This document shows positions 33,928 to 43,384 of a DNA stretch of 54,688 nt, piece after piece. This DNA is from Aliiglaciecola lipolytica. GTDB lineage: Bacteria; Pseudomonadota; Gammaproteobacteria; Enterobacterales; Alteromonadaceae. The DNA is taken from assembly GCF_018860635.1 (NCBI RefSeq), contig NZ_JAHKPT010000002.1, positions 1 through 54,688 of the forward strand, in the 5' to 3' direction. The notes under the pieces are model-generated. The model was given only the letters and a program-made list of their open reading frames with translations. It was not told where the DNA came from and ran no database searches. A program made the position numbers and the translations under genes. Positions within the stretch are counted from its first letter, which is position 1, and each line of letters starts with the position of its first letter.

Positions 33928-36496
33928 ATTTACCCGAAATAAGTTAGGTAATGCTATAGCGATATCAATGTTAGCAAGTTCAACTACTTTTGCCGGTGGT
34001 GCCCTTGCGCAAGATAGCCAAGCTGAAGAAGAGACTATTGAGTTAATCAGTATCTCGCGAAAACGTCCAGAGAGCTTACAACAAGTACCTATCGCTGTGA
34101 GTGCATTATCCGCCAGAGATATCGAAACTGCGGGGATCGAGCGTCCCGGTGATTTTATCTCGCTTGTGCCCAACGTGAATATTGTCGACACGGCAAACGT
34201 AGGTGACACACAGGTTAATATCCGCGGTATTGTCTCCACTCGAGATGCTGAATCAACCTTTGCTTACGTGGTAGATGGGGTGTTGATGACCAATCCAAAC
34301 GGCTTTAACGGAGAGCTGCTTGATATTGCCCAAATCGAAATTTTGAAAGGCCCACAAGGGGCATTGTATGGACGTAATGCGGTTGCTGGTGCGATTCTAG
34401 TCACCACCACTTTGCCTAGCGATGAGCTTGAAGGTAGCGTTAAAGTGGCGGTTGGTAATGCTGGCGCCCAGCGTATAAATGGTATTATTAGCGGTGGTCT
34501 AAGTGAAACAGTCAGAGGACGAATTACCGCCAGTTATAATACCATTGATGGCCATTACGAGAACATCTTCACCGGTGAAGACTCGGTAGATTTTCTAGAA
34601 GATACCACCCTTAAAGGGCGCTTAATGTGGGATGTGAGTGAAGATCTTACGCTTGATATGAGAGCCGGCGTTTCTAGTGTTAAAGGTGGTGCTATTAACT
34701 TTAATGCTGTGTTCGCTTTACCTTCATTTGTTGAGGCATTTAATCAGCCCGCCTACAATGCCGACGTTAATGATCATGACTTCATTTTTGCCTTCAACGT
34801 ACCAGGTGAAAACGAGCAAGACAGCACTGAACTTTCGATTAAAGCTGATTGGGATTTAGACGGTTACGATGTTACCGGTGTGTTGTCGTATAACGATCTT
34901 GAAGAAACATTATTATCAGATGGCACCAGCGCTTCCTTTTATGGCTATGAGTTAACACCTCAGTGTCAAACTGATCGTGCCACCCTGAATAACACGCCAA
35001 CTGCGTTAGGTGGTGCTGATAGAACCGATTTGTTTGGTGAATTTTTCGCACCCTTCGGCATCTTTCCTCCCGGCGTGGAATTCACTGGCGTGTATGGACC
35101 ATACACACCTAGTTCGTGTGATGGATACCAATATCAAGAACGCAGTCAATCCGATTTCAGTGGTGAGTTAAGAGTTACCTCTGATGACGACAGTGCTGAT
35201 TTACGCTGGATTGCCGGTCTGTATTTCGCTGAAATTGACCGTGATGTAGTGGTCGCCTATGGTGCTGATCAAGGCCAAGGGTTCTTGCGTCAATCCTATG
35301 TGCCTGCATCTGGGCCTAATCCGACCGATTTATTGTTCGATGATACTTATGACACATCGGTCTTGTCTGCGTTTGGTCAAGTGGAATATGATGTTTCCGA
35401 AAAACTAGAAGTATCTGTTGCCTTGCGTTACGACCATGAAGACAGAACAGTATCTAACAACGTGCCATATGTGACCGCGTCTGGCCTTAACATTAATACT
35501 ATTGTTGATGGCGAAGTTGGACTAATTAACCCTGGACTTGCTGGTAACCCAGATGGTATTCCAGACCGCAGTCGCTCATTTGCCCAATTCCAACCCAAAG
35601 TTACTTTAAGTTATGAATTATCCGATAACGTTAATTCGTATGCCAGTTACGGGGTCGGCTTCAGAAGTGGTGGTTTTAATTCACTGGGTACCCAAGCCAC
35701 TTTAGATTTTTGGTTCAACAGCTCAGGTACTGGTAATCCTGGTGATGCAGTGGATGCACAATTATTGGTAACGGATGATTACGATAAAGAAGTTACCACT
35801 AATATAGAGTTGGGCATCAAATCTAAATTGCTGGATAACAAGGTTCGCTTGAATGCAGCGGTGTTCAAAACCAACGTTGAAGACAATCAGTTTTTCGAGT
35901 TTTTCGCCGGACCTTTTGGTTTGTTGCGTGCTGTGAGTACTATTGATGAGCTTGAAATTCAAGGTTTTGAACTTGATGTAACCGCGGATATTACCGAGAG
36001 CTTTAAAGTGTTTGCAGGGCTTGGTTTACTTGATTCAGAAATCAAAGAAAACCGCAGTCGTCCAATCACTGTTGGCAACAAAGCGCCGCAGTCACCTGAT
36101 ACAACCTACACATTAGGCTTTAGCTATGAGAAGCCTATCAACGATGAGTTTTGGGTAACCACTCGAGTGGATTATCAATACACGGGTGAAACCTATTTCC
36201 ACACCTTACAAGGTGAAGAGACGCCTACAATTTGGGACTTTTTCGGCACCTTAGGTGGCGGTGTTCCACCGGGCCCTCATTCACAAAACTTCAATAATGC
36301 TAAACGTGATTCATTTTTCACTGTAAATGCGCGCATTGCTCTAGAAGCGGATAACTGGACACTAGCGATTTACGGCAAAAACATCACCGACGAAGAATAT
36401 TTACAAGAAGTCATTCCAGCACCTGAATTTGGCGGATCTTTTATCCACCCTTCAGCGCTTGCTGAGTATGGCGTTGAATTCGCTTATAACTTTTAA
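33920..36496 (+). CDS. TonB-dependent outer-membrane receptor
   Basis: An 858-aa receptor with a signal peptide ending ALA-Q (residue ~31), a TonB-box-like IELISISRKR, a plug with IEILKGPQGALYGRNAVAGAI, and a barrel ending FAYNF with terminal Phe. It is only distantly like the other receptor in this island. AAGAGGG precedes the ATG, and the gene overlaps the activator's end by 8 bp, so import and control are co-expressed. The substrate is unknown. A GGCAC-CCTACA-GTGCC hairpin lies in the 84 bp before the next gene and may adjust downstream expression. Confidence 0.92.
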   Translation: MLRFTRNKLGNAIAISMLASSTTFAGGALAQDSQAEEETIELISISRKRPESLQQVPIAVSALSARDIETAGIERPGDFISLVPNVNIVDTANVGDTQVNIRGIVSTRDAESTFAYVVDGVLMTNPNGFNGELLDIAQIEILKGPQGALYGRNAVAGAILVTTTLPSDELEGSVKVAVGNAGAQRINGIISGGLSETVRGRITASYNTIDGHYENIFTGEDSVDFLEDTTLKGRLMWDVSEDLTLDMRAGVSSVKGGAINFNAVFALPSFVEAFNQPAYNADVNDHDFIFAFNVPGENEQDSTELSIKADWDLDGYDVTGVLSYNDLEETLLSDGTSASFYGYELTPQCQTDRATLNNTPTALGGADRTDLFGEFFAPFGIFPPGVEFTGVYGPYTPSSCDGYQYQERSQSDFSGELRVTSDDDSADLRWIAGLYFAEIDRDVVVAYGADQGQGFLRQSYVPASGPNPTDLLFDDTYDTSVLSAFGQVEYDVSEKLEVSVALRYDHEDRTVSNNVPYVTASGLNINTIVDGEVGLINPGLAGNPDGIPDRSRSFAQFQPKVTLSYELSDNVNSYASYGVGFRSGGFNSLGTQATLDFWFNSSGTGNPGDAVDAQLLVTDDYDKEVTTNIELGIKSKLLDNKVRLNAAVFKTNVEDNQFFEFFAGPFGLLRAVSTIDELEIQGFELDVTADITESFKVFAGLGLLDSEIKENRSRPITVGNKAPQSPDTTYTLGFSYEKPINDEFWVTTRVDYQYTGETYFHTLQGEETPTIWDFFGTLGGGVPPGPHSQNFNNAKRDSFFTVNARIALEADNWTLAIYGKNITDEEYLQEVIPAPEFGGSFIHPSALAEYGVEFAYNF

Positions 36497-36580
36497 GCAC
36501 ATTTCAAGTGACGGGTGATGGCACCCTACAGTGCCGTGACTCGTCTACTTTCAGGACACAAAAATAAATTGGAGAAAAGA

Positions 36581-37795
36581 ATGAACAAGCCGCTTTCTGG
36601 TATACGTGTAATCGATCTAACACATATGTTATCAGGGCCGTATTGCGCTATGTTATTGGCTGATTTAGGTGCAGAAACGATTAAGGTCGAACCTCTACAA
36701 GGGGAAGGAACTCGCAAGCTATTAGCCAGCGATCCGAAAAATTCGTTAGATGGAATGGGGGCTTACTACATTACATTAAATCGCAATAAACAAAGTATTT
36801 GTATCGATTTGAAAAGTGAAGAAGGCAAACAAGTCTTTTATGAATTAGTGAAAGAGTCAGATGTTGTGGTGAACAACTTTGGCGCTGGCGTTCCTGACCG
36901 CCTGGGAATTGATTACAACACACTAAGTAAAATTAATCCTCGCATTATCACTTGTAGCATTACTGGCTTTGGTAGCAGCGGCCCTAAATTTAAACGTCCT
37001 GCTTTTGACCAAGTTGCTCAAGCTATGGGTGGCGGTATGTCAATCACTGGCACCGATCAGACAAACCCGGTAAGAGCTGGTATACCCATTGGCGACTTAG
37101 GCGGTGGCATGTTTGCGGTAATGGGAATTCAATCAGCCATTATTGAACGGGCAACTAGCGGCAAAGGGCAAGATGTGGATATTTCCATGCTGGATTGCCA
37201 AATTTCAATGCTTAATTACATGGCCACCATGCACTTTTTATCTGGTGAGAACCCATACCCAATTGGAAATTCGCATTTTGTTCATGTTCCTTACAATACC
37301 TTTCAAACCTCTGATGGTTTCGTGGTTATTGCAGTGATCACTGACAATTTCTGGAAAAACCTAAATGAAGTGGTTAAGTGCCCTGAGTTTGACGACAGCA
37401 AATATGACGGACAGCCAGGTCGATGGGCAGACAGAGACTTCATCAATGCAAAATTAAACGAGATTTTAAGTCAAAATACCTCGGCTTATTGGATTGAACA
37501 GTTGGAAGCCAAGCGTATTCCTTGTGCGCCAGTGAATAACTTGTCGCAAGCATTAAGCGATGAGCAAGTATTGCATCGCAACATGGTCGTTGAGTTAAAA
37601 CATCCTGATGGAAAAAGTACTAAAGGGCCGGGTAACCCTATCAAATTCTCACGTACTGATGAGGAGTCTTTTTCGCCTGCCCCTGTTCTTGGTCAAGATA
37701 CCCAGTCGGTTTTGACAGAGTTGCTGCATATGTCTCAAGAACGCATCGATTCACTTGTTCAAAGTGGTGCAATTAAAGGGGCTGGTAATGAGTAA
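36581..37795 (+). CDS. Class III (CaiB/BaiF family) CoA-transferase
   Basis: A 404-aa enzyme moving CoA between an acyl-CoA and a carboxylic acid. Family marks: GIRVIDLTHMLSGPYCAMLLADLGAE at the N-terminus and the GQDVDISMLD segment (about residues 196-205), which holds conserved Asp residues of the kind that form the mixed anhydride in this family. Length is normal. GGAG lies 7 bases before the ATG at 36581. An upstream in-frame ATG (36515) lacks a ribosome site. It overlaps the lyase gene by 8 bp, suggesting that the CoA ester it makes is the lyase substrate. Confidence 0.9.
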   Translation: MNKPLSGIRVIDLTHMLSGPYCAMLLADLGAETIKVEPLQGEGTRKLLASDPKNSLDGMGAYYITLNRNKQSICIDLKSEEGKQVFYELVKESDVVVNNFGAGVPDRLGIDYNTLSKINPRIITCSITGFGSSGPKFKRPAFDQVAQAMGGGMSITGTDQTNPVRAGIPIGDLGGGMFAVMGIQSAIIERATSGKGQDVDISMLDCQISMLNYMATMHFLSGENPYPIGNSHFVHVPYNTFQTSDGFVVIAVITDNFWKNLNEVVKCPEFDDSKYDGQPGRWADRDFINAKLNEILSQNTSAYWIEQLEAKRIPCAPVNNLSQALSDEQVLHRNMVVELKHPDGKSTKGPGNPIKFSRTDEESFSPAPVLGQDTQSVLTELLHMSQERIDSLVQSGAIKGAGNE

Positions 37796-38687
37796 TCGAG
37801 TCTACATTAACGATGTTGGCCCTCGTGATGGCATTCAAAACCAAGCCAAGGTGCTAACTCCGCAACAACGCTTGCAACTTATACAGGTTCTTACAGATGC
37901 GCGCCTAGATGGTGTTGAAGTGGGGGCGTTTGTATCGCCAAAAGCCGTACCAGCTATGGCTGGAACCGATGAAATCTGTCAACAACTGCCAAAAGCAGAT
38001 TGTCACTTTTCTGCGCTAATTCCCAATATGAAAGGGTTTGAGCTGGCGCAAAAAAATCAGATCAAATTGGCGTCCTTAGTAATGGCTGCTTCGAACACCA
38101 TGAACGAAAAAAATATTCGTATGGATAACCAGCAAACTCTGAGCATGATTGAGCAAGTTATCGAAGCAGGTAAAGGCACTGATGTTGAATTACAGGTTTA
38201 TTTAGCAACTGCTTGGGAATGTCCTTTTGAAGGCATTATTCCTGTTGAGCAAGTTATCGACTTAGCTGAAAAGTTAATCAATATGGGCGCGTCGCGCTTG
38301 GTTATTGCTGACACTATAGGTGCAGCGGATCCTCAAGGCGTTGTTGAATTGATGCTGCCACTTATTGAAAAGTTTGGTGAGGACAAAATAGCTTGCCATT
38401 TTCATGATACTCGCGCGATGGGCTTAGCTAATGTATACGCCGCTTTAACCGCAGGCGTAAGAAGATTTGACGCTTCAATTGCTGGTTTAGGTGGTTGTCC
38501 ATTCGCCCCCGGCGCCAGTGGTAATGTGGCAACAGAAGATGTGGTAATGATGTGTGAGCAAATGGGCTATGAGACAGGTATTGATATGCCAACCTTATTA
38601 GCTGCTTCAGATCTAGCCGTAGAGTTAACGGAAACCGCCAAAGGCGGTAATGCAAAGACGTGGTTGCGTAAAAAGCATCCTGCATAA
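37788..38687 (+). CDS. HMG-CoA lyase-like enzyme
   Basis: A 299-aa TIM-barrel enzyme of the HMGL-like family. The motifs are complete: NDVGPRDGIQN (catalytic Arg, metal Asp), CHFHDTRAMG (metal His pair) and GLGGCPFAPGASGNVATED (catalytic Cys loop). Members cleave 3-hydroxy-3-methylglutaryl-CoA or related branched 3-hydroxyacyl-CoA. The pairing with a CoA-transferase suggests it cleaves a non-standard acyl-CoA here (inference). AAAGGGG precedes the ATG at 37788, which lies inside the previous gene. Confidence 0.9.
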   Translation: MSNRVYINDVGPRDGIQNQAKVLTPQQRLQLIQVLTDARLDGVEVGAFVSPKAVPAMAGTDEICQQLPKADCHFSALIPNMKGFELAQKNQIKLASLVMAASNTMNEKNIRMDNQQTLSMIEQVIEAGKGTDVELQVYLATAWECPFEGIIPVEQVIDLAEKLINMGASRLVIADTIGAADPQGVVELMLPLIEKFGEDKIACHFHDTRAMGLANVYAALTAGVRRFDASIAGLGGCPFAPGASGNVATEDVVMMCEQMGYETGIDMPTLLAASDLAVELTETAKGGNAKTWLRKKHPA

Positions 38688-38748
38688 AAATAATAATAAA
38701 ACCTTAAATAAAAATATTTAAAACAAGAATTTGAAAAAGGAAAACGTT

Positions 38749-40821
38749 ATGAGTTATCGATTAGGTGTTGATGTAGGAGGTACTTTTACAGACCTTTTGC
38801 TAATCAACGAAAGCAACGGTGAAACTCACACTGCGAAAGTTCCCTCTACACCACATGATTCATCAGTTGGCGTATTAAACGGTATCGCTCGAATTTGTGA
38901 AGAATCCGGTATTGATCCTAAACAAATAAACCGTGTTATGCACGGTACTACGGTTGCAACCAATGCCGTTCTTACCGGTAAAGGTGCCAAAGTAGGTCTA
39001 GTCACAACCCGCGGATACAAGCAGGTATTGCAAGTTGCTCGATCTTTTTGTCCTGGCGGATTAGGTGGTTGGGTAAGCTTTGTTAAAAAACCATTATTAG
39101 CACCGTTAGAGCTGACTATTGAAGCAAATGAACGGATGGATGCTGATGGTTCAACTTCTGTTGAGTTGGATGAAAATGCATTACTTGAAGATTTACGTAA
39201 ACTAAAAGCTACTGGTGAAGTTGAAGCGCTTACCATTTGTTTTATTAACGCATACGTAAATGGTGACCACGAAAAACGCGCTAAAGAAATAGCCGCTACC
39301 GTGTTTACTGATGTTCCTATTAGTATTTCCAGTGATATCGTGCCAGAAATGCAAGAATATGAGCGTACAGAAACCACGGTCGTGAATTCTTACGTTAGAC
39401 CTGAAGTGGCTCGATATGTTGATAATTTGCAAGCTTCATTGCATAAAACCATGGGTGAAGATCTGCATTTATCGATTCTTCGTTCAGATGGTGGATTGGC
39501 CTCGGCTAATGCTGCTGCGGATAACCCAGTAAATCTATTGATGAGTGGCCCCGCTGGTGGTGTTTCAGGTGCTATTCACTTTGCCTCTGCAGCAGGTTAC
39601 GACAACATTCTGACCTTTGATATGGGCGGAACTTCAACGGATGTCGCGCTAATTCAAAACTCCAAAGCTCGAATTAGACGGGAAACACGAGTAGGTGATG
39701 TGGTTGTAAGAGCTCCTTCGGTTGATGTGCGTACGGTTGGTGCTGGGGGCGGCTCTTTAGCCTTTGTTCCTGAATTAACCAAAGCATTACGTGTAGGTCC
39801 AGAGTCTGCCGGTGCTAAACCAGGCCCTGCTGCTTATATGAAAGGCGGTGTGGAGCCAACAGTGTGTGATGCCAACGTAGTGCTGGGGTATTTGCCTTCT
39901 GACGTGCAACTTGGTGGAAAAATGGCAATTGATAAGTCCGCGGCTGTTGCAGCGGTTAAAAAAGTGGCTGATGCAATGGAGATATCTGTTGAAGAAGCCG
40001 CTGAAGGTATCATCCGCATTGCCAACGAAGCCATGTTCGGTGCGTTACGTTTAGTTTCGGTCGAGCAAGGTTTTGATCCAAGAGATTTCGCGCTAGTTGG
40101 CTTTGGTGGTGCCGGTCCCCTTCATGCTAACGCATTGGGCATTCTAACCGATTCTTGGCCAACCATTATTCCTCCTGGTCCAGGCGTATTATGTGCTTAC
40201 GGTGATGCCACTACAGTGGTAAAAGATGAAGCGTCAAAAACCTTTGTTACGCTTATTAAAGATACCGATAAGGCGTCATTAACAAAACTATTTGAAGAGT
40301 TAACCGATAAAGCCGCATCAACTCTGATTGCTGATGGTATTAGTAAAGACGAGTTAGACGTTACGTTGCAGGCTGATGTGCGCTATACCGGTCAAGCTTT
40401 CCAATTATCTATTGAATGTTCAAAAGCTGATTTCGAAGCTCAGGGTTTGAATCTATTAATCGACCGCTTTGACGAAGAACATACTCAATTGTTTACCTTT
40501 GCTCTTGATGATGGCCATGAAATTGTAATGGTAAGAGCTATAGTCTCGGCTTCTTCTACGGCGTTGCCTGAAAGTAAGCAGATTACAGGTACTACAGCAT
40601 TGGTGGATTGCAAAATTGCAGACACTAAGATTTATCATGATGGTCAATATCATGATGCGGCCATTTATGAACGTGCAAAGATGGGCGTAGGCCTAAAAGT
40701 GCCAGGACCTTGCATTGTAGGTGAAATGGATTCGACAACCGTGATTTTGCCTGGTTACGTTGCCACAGTAGATTCAGTTGGTAACTTGTTAATTAACCCT
40801 GTTAACACCAAGAATAAGTAG
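38749..40821 (+). CDS. Hydantoinase/oxoprolinase subunit A family protein
   Basis: A 690-aa protein of the HyuA family, also home to acetone and acetophenone carboxylase beta-type subunits. The actin-like ATP-binding motifs are clear (GVDVGGTFTDLLL, FDMGGTSTDVA), as is MHGTTVATNAVL. With HyuB it drives ATP-dependent hydrolysis of cyclic amides or carboxylation of ketones. Which one cannot be decided here; no third (gamma) carboxylase subunit is present. AAGGAAAA precedes the ATG at 38749. Only 12 bp separate it from the subunit B gene. Confidence 0.9.
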   Translation: MSYRLGVDVGGTFTDLLLINESNGETHTAKVPSTPHDSSVGVLNGIARICEESGIDPKQINRVMHGTTVATNAVLTGKGAKVGLVTTRGYKQVLQVARSFCPGGLGGWVSFVKKPLLAPLELTIEANERMDADGSTSVELDENALLEDLRKLKATGEVEALTICFINAYVNGDHEKRAKEIAATVFTDVPISISSDIVPEMQEYERTETTVVNSYVRPEVARYVDNLQASLHKTMGEDLHLSILRSDGGLASANAAADNPVNLLMSGPAGGVSGAIHFASAAGYDNILTFDMGGTSTDVALIQNSKARIRRETRVGDVVVRAPSVDVRTVGAGGGSLAFVPELTKALRVGPESAGAKPGPAAYMKGGVEPTVCDANVVLGYLPSDVQLGGKMAIDKSAAVAAVKKVADAMEISVEEAAEGIIRIANEAMFGALRLVSVEQGFDPRDFALVGFGGAGPLHANALGILTDSWPTIIPPGPGVLCAYGDATTVVKDEASKTFVTLIKDTDKASLTKLFEELTDKAASTLIADGISKDELDVTLQADVRYTGQAFQLSIECSKADFEAQGLNLLIDRFDEEHTQLFTFALDDGHEIVMVRAIVSASSTALPESKQITGTTALVDCKIADTKIYHDGQYHDAAIYERAKMGVGLKVPGPCIVGEMDSTTVILPGYVATVDSVGNLLINPVNTKNK

Positions 40822-40833
40822 TAGGAGTTTATC

Positions 40834-42684
40834 ATGAATAAAATTATTGAAACCAATAGCGCTCCTCTTAAACGTGTTGAAGCAGATACGGTTACCGTTG
40901 ATATTATTGAAAATGCATTGAAAAATGCCCGCGAAGAAATGGATGCAGTTTTATTTAGAACGGCAATGAGTCCAGGGATCCGCGAGCAAGGTGATTGCTT
41001 CCCTATGATCGCTAATAGAGATGGCAAGATGGTAGTAGGTCAGTTTGGCTCATTTATCCATGGATTTATGGAAGCCTTCACCGGTCAAATGGAAGAAGGA
41101 GATGTGTTACTCACCAATGATCCTTACATGTGTAACGCTGCCGTATCTCACTTACCTGATTGGTTAGTACTTGTGCCTATTTTCCGTGAAGGACGCCACA
41201 TAGCATGGTCTGCCATGTTTGGGCATATGTCCGATAACGGCGGTATGGTACCGGGTTCAATTCCAATTAAAGCCGAATCCATCTTCCAAGAAGGGATACG
41301 TATACCACCTACAAAACTGTATAAAAAAGGTGTGTTGCAAACCGATATACTTGAACTTATTTTGCATAATGTGCGTACCCCGCAATGGAACCGATTTGAT
41401 TTAAACGCGTTAGTAGCTGCCTGTAACACGGCATCAAAACGAGTGATTGAAATTGCCGACCGTTTTGGCGATGACGTGTTTTATTCCACTATGGAAGTGA
41501 TGTTAGAGCGCAACCATACTGCTATGTCTGCCATCATTAATATGTTGGTACCTGAAGAACCTCGTGTGTTTGAAGATTATTTATGTGATGACGGCGTGGG
41601 TAAAGGACCATATAAAATTCGTTGTAAAATGTGGCGTGAAGGTGACAAGGCTATATTTGATTTTGACGGTACTGATCCGCAAGCAAAAAGTTCGATTAAC
41701 TTCTATCTCAATGAAGATATGTTCAAAATGTTTTTCGGCTCATTCACCATTAACTTAGTGGATCCGCAAATATTGTTCAACGATGGTTTCTACGATCTTG
41801 TGGATGTGCGTATTCCTCAAGGTAGCTTGTTGAAACCTAATTATCCGGCAGCATTGTCGGGCAGAACCCATGCATTGGGCAGAATTTTTGATGTCATGGG
41901 CGGCTTGTTAGGACAGGGTGCACCTGAAGCGATGAATGCGGCGGGCTTTTCAGATTCTCCCCATTTATTTTATTCTGGTTACGATGATAAAGGCGAGTGG
42001 TTCCAACTGTTTCAAATTGGTTTTGGTGGTATTCCTGGACGCCCTGCCGGTGATGGCCCTGACGGTCATTCTTTATGGCCAGGCTTTACCAACGTGCCGA
42101 ATGAGTTCATTGAAGCGTATTTCCCATTGCGGGTAGAAGCATACGAAACCATACCTGATTCAGGTGGTGTAGGTCTGCATCGCGGTGGTAATGGATTATC
42201 AGTGGGTTATCGTTTCCTAAATGATGGCCAAATTGCAATTCATGATGATCGTTGGTTAACCTACCCTTGGGGTGTAAATGGCGGAGCGCCAGGTTTGCGC
42301 TCGACTAAGTTACTAAAACGCGCTGATGGTACAGAAGAAACCTTGCCAGCAAAATGTGAAGGTATTGAAGTGAAAAAAGGCGATATCCTTTACTTTAATA
42401 CATGGGGCGGCGGCGGTTGGGGAGACCCACTTCTTCGTGAACCACAGTTAGTGTTAGATGACATTAAGCGTTCACTGGCAACAGTACAAGGTGCTCTGGC
42501 TTATGGTGTTGTAATTAGTGATGATCTGACCATTGATGTTCAGGCTACAGCTGATTTACGCGCTAAAATGGCCGCAGAGCGTGGCGATGTGAATCTGTTT
42601 GATTTCGGTGGCGATATTGCCGATATTAAAGCTCGTAGTATGCAAGAAACCAACTTGCCTGCACCACAAACCCCTGAGTTTTAA
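40834..42684 (+). CDS. Hydantoinase/oxoprolinase subunit B family protein
   Basis: A 616-aa HyuB-family subunit. The N-terminal VDIIENALKNAREEMDAVLFRTA and the glycine-rich NTWGGGGWGDPL near the C-terminus are typical, and HRGGNGLSVGYRFLNDG belongs to the same fold. It is the catalytic partner of subunit A for ATP-dependent hydrolysis or carboxylation. It is the last gene of the operon. GGAG precedes the ATG, and a hairpin and a strong terminator follow the stop. Confidence 0.9.
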   Translation: MNKIIETNSAPLKRVEADTVTVDIIENALKNAREEMDAVLFRTAMSPGIREQGDCFPMIANRDGKMVVGQFGSFIHGFMEAFTGQMEEGDVLLTNDPYMCNAAVSHLPDWLVLVPIFREGRHIAWSAMFGHMSDNGGMVPGSIPIKAESIFQEGIRIPPTKLYKKGVLQTDILELILHNVRTPQWNRFDLNALVAACNTASKRVIEIADRFGDDVFYSTMEVMLERNHTAMSAIINMLVPEEPRVFEDYLCDDGVGKGPYKIRCKMWREGDKAIFDFDGTDPQAKSSINFYLNEDMFKMFFGSFTINLVDPQILFNDGFYDLVDVRIPQGSLLKPNYPAALSGRTHALGRIFDVMGGLLGQGAPEAMNAAGFSDSPHLFYSGYDDKGEWFQLFQIGFGGIPGRPAGDGPDGHSLWPGFTNVPNEFIEAYFPLRVEAYETIPDSGGVGLHRGGNGLSVGYRFLNDGQIAIHDDRWLTYPWGVNGGAPGLRSTKLLKRADGTEETLPAKCEGIEVKKGDILYFNTWGGGGWGDPLLREPQLVLDDIKRSLATVQGALAYGVVISDDLTIDVQATADLRAKMAAERGDVNLFDFGGDIADIKARSMQETNLPAPQTPEF

Positions 42685-42697
42685 GCAGACTCAAACT

Positions 42698-42722
42698 AAC
42701 CCATAACAGCGAGTTATGGGTT
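42698..42722 (+). other. mRNA 3' stem-loop
   Basis: AACCCATAAC-AGCGA-GTTATGGGTT, a perfect 10-bp stem without a U-run, lies 14 bp after the hyuB stop and just before the terminator. It may protect the mRNA end. Confidence 0.6.
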
Positions 42723-42735
42723 CTCTGAAATTGCC

Positions 42736-42777
42736 TAAATGTGGTCGGAATACTAACCGACCACATTTATTTTTTTA
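42736..42777 (+). terminator. Strong rho-independent terminator of the catabolic operon
   Basis: ATGTGGTCGG-N8-CCGACCACAT is a perfect stem, extendable by three A-T pairs, followed by TTATTTTTTT. Confidence 0.92.
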
Positions 42778-42926
42778 GATTCCAACTGACGTGAAATTTA
42801 ACTTTGTATTGTTAACAAAGCTAACAAGCATAACCGCTTTTAACCTTCATTTATCGTCCAAAAATCACAGCATAGCTAATATTAAAATGTTCGTAATTCA
42901 CAGCGGAATTTATGTTGTTATGGGTT

Positions 42927-42932
42927 TATAAT
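42927..42932 (+). promoter_or_regulatory. Candidate -10 box of the glutaredoxin-like gene
   Basis: A consensus TATAAT lies 32 bp before the start codon; no good -35 is seen at the right distance. Confidence 0.35.
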
Positions 42933-42964
42933 ACGGCCTCATTTTTAAGGGTAGTAAATATATT

Positions 42965-43345
42965 ATGTCTTTTTTAGTCAATTTCGTTCGCAATTTTCTG
43001 GGCTGTATCATTGCCCTAGTTGACATCATCACTCGACCACGAAAACAAAAGCGCAGCGCGCAAGCTCAGCAACAAGTAGAACAAGAAATTCAGTCTATGG
43101 CTTTGTACCAGTTTTTTGCTTGTCCTTTTTGCATTAAAACCCGCCGAGCATTGCATCGCTTGAATTTGCCCATGGAAACGCGCAATGCCAGCAAAGGGAG
43201 TGAATTTCGAACTGAACTTGAACAACAAGGTGGTAAAACCAAAGTGCCATGTTTGCGTATTTCACAAGACGGCAAAGATACTTGGATGTATGAAAGCAAC
43301 GATATTATTGGTTACTTAGAGCAACGCTTTGGTTCGGTTAGTTAA
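42965..43345 (+). CDS. Membrane-anchored glutaredoxin-like (GST N-terminal) protein
   Basis: A 126-aa protein. An N-terminal hydrophobic segment (residues 1-20) is followed by a basic linker (RPRKQKR) and a thioredoxin-fold domain from about residue 45. That domain has the active-site motif CPFC, KVPCLRI with the cis-Pro, and YESNDIIGYLEQRF at the glutathione-binding end. It probably reduces or glutathionylates proteins at the inner face of the membrane (inference). Monocistronic. Confidence 0.85.
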   Translation: MSFLVNFVRNFLGCIIALVDIITRPRKQKRSAQAQQQVEQEIQSMALYQFFACPFCIKTRRALHRLNLPMETRNASKGSEFRTELEQQGGKTKVPCLRISQDGKDTWMYESNDIIGYLEQRFGSVS

Positions 43346-43356
43346 CCTTAACGATT

Positions 43357-43381
43357 AAGGCTTTCACAAATTGAAAGCCTT
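43357..43381. terminator. Hairpin between convergent genes
   Basis: AAGGCTTTC-ACAAATT-GAAAGCCTT is a perfect 9-bp stem. The U-run after it is weak on both strands, so terminator strength is uncertain. Confidence 0.5.
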
Positions 43382-43384
43382 GTT

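Noticed and set aside
38826-39377. 183-codon open frame on the minus strand
   Set aside because: It lies wholly antisense to the hydantoinase subunit A gene, has Ser/Thr/Ala-rich shadow composition and no ribosome site.
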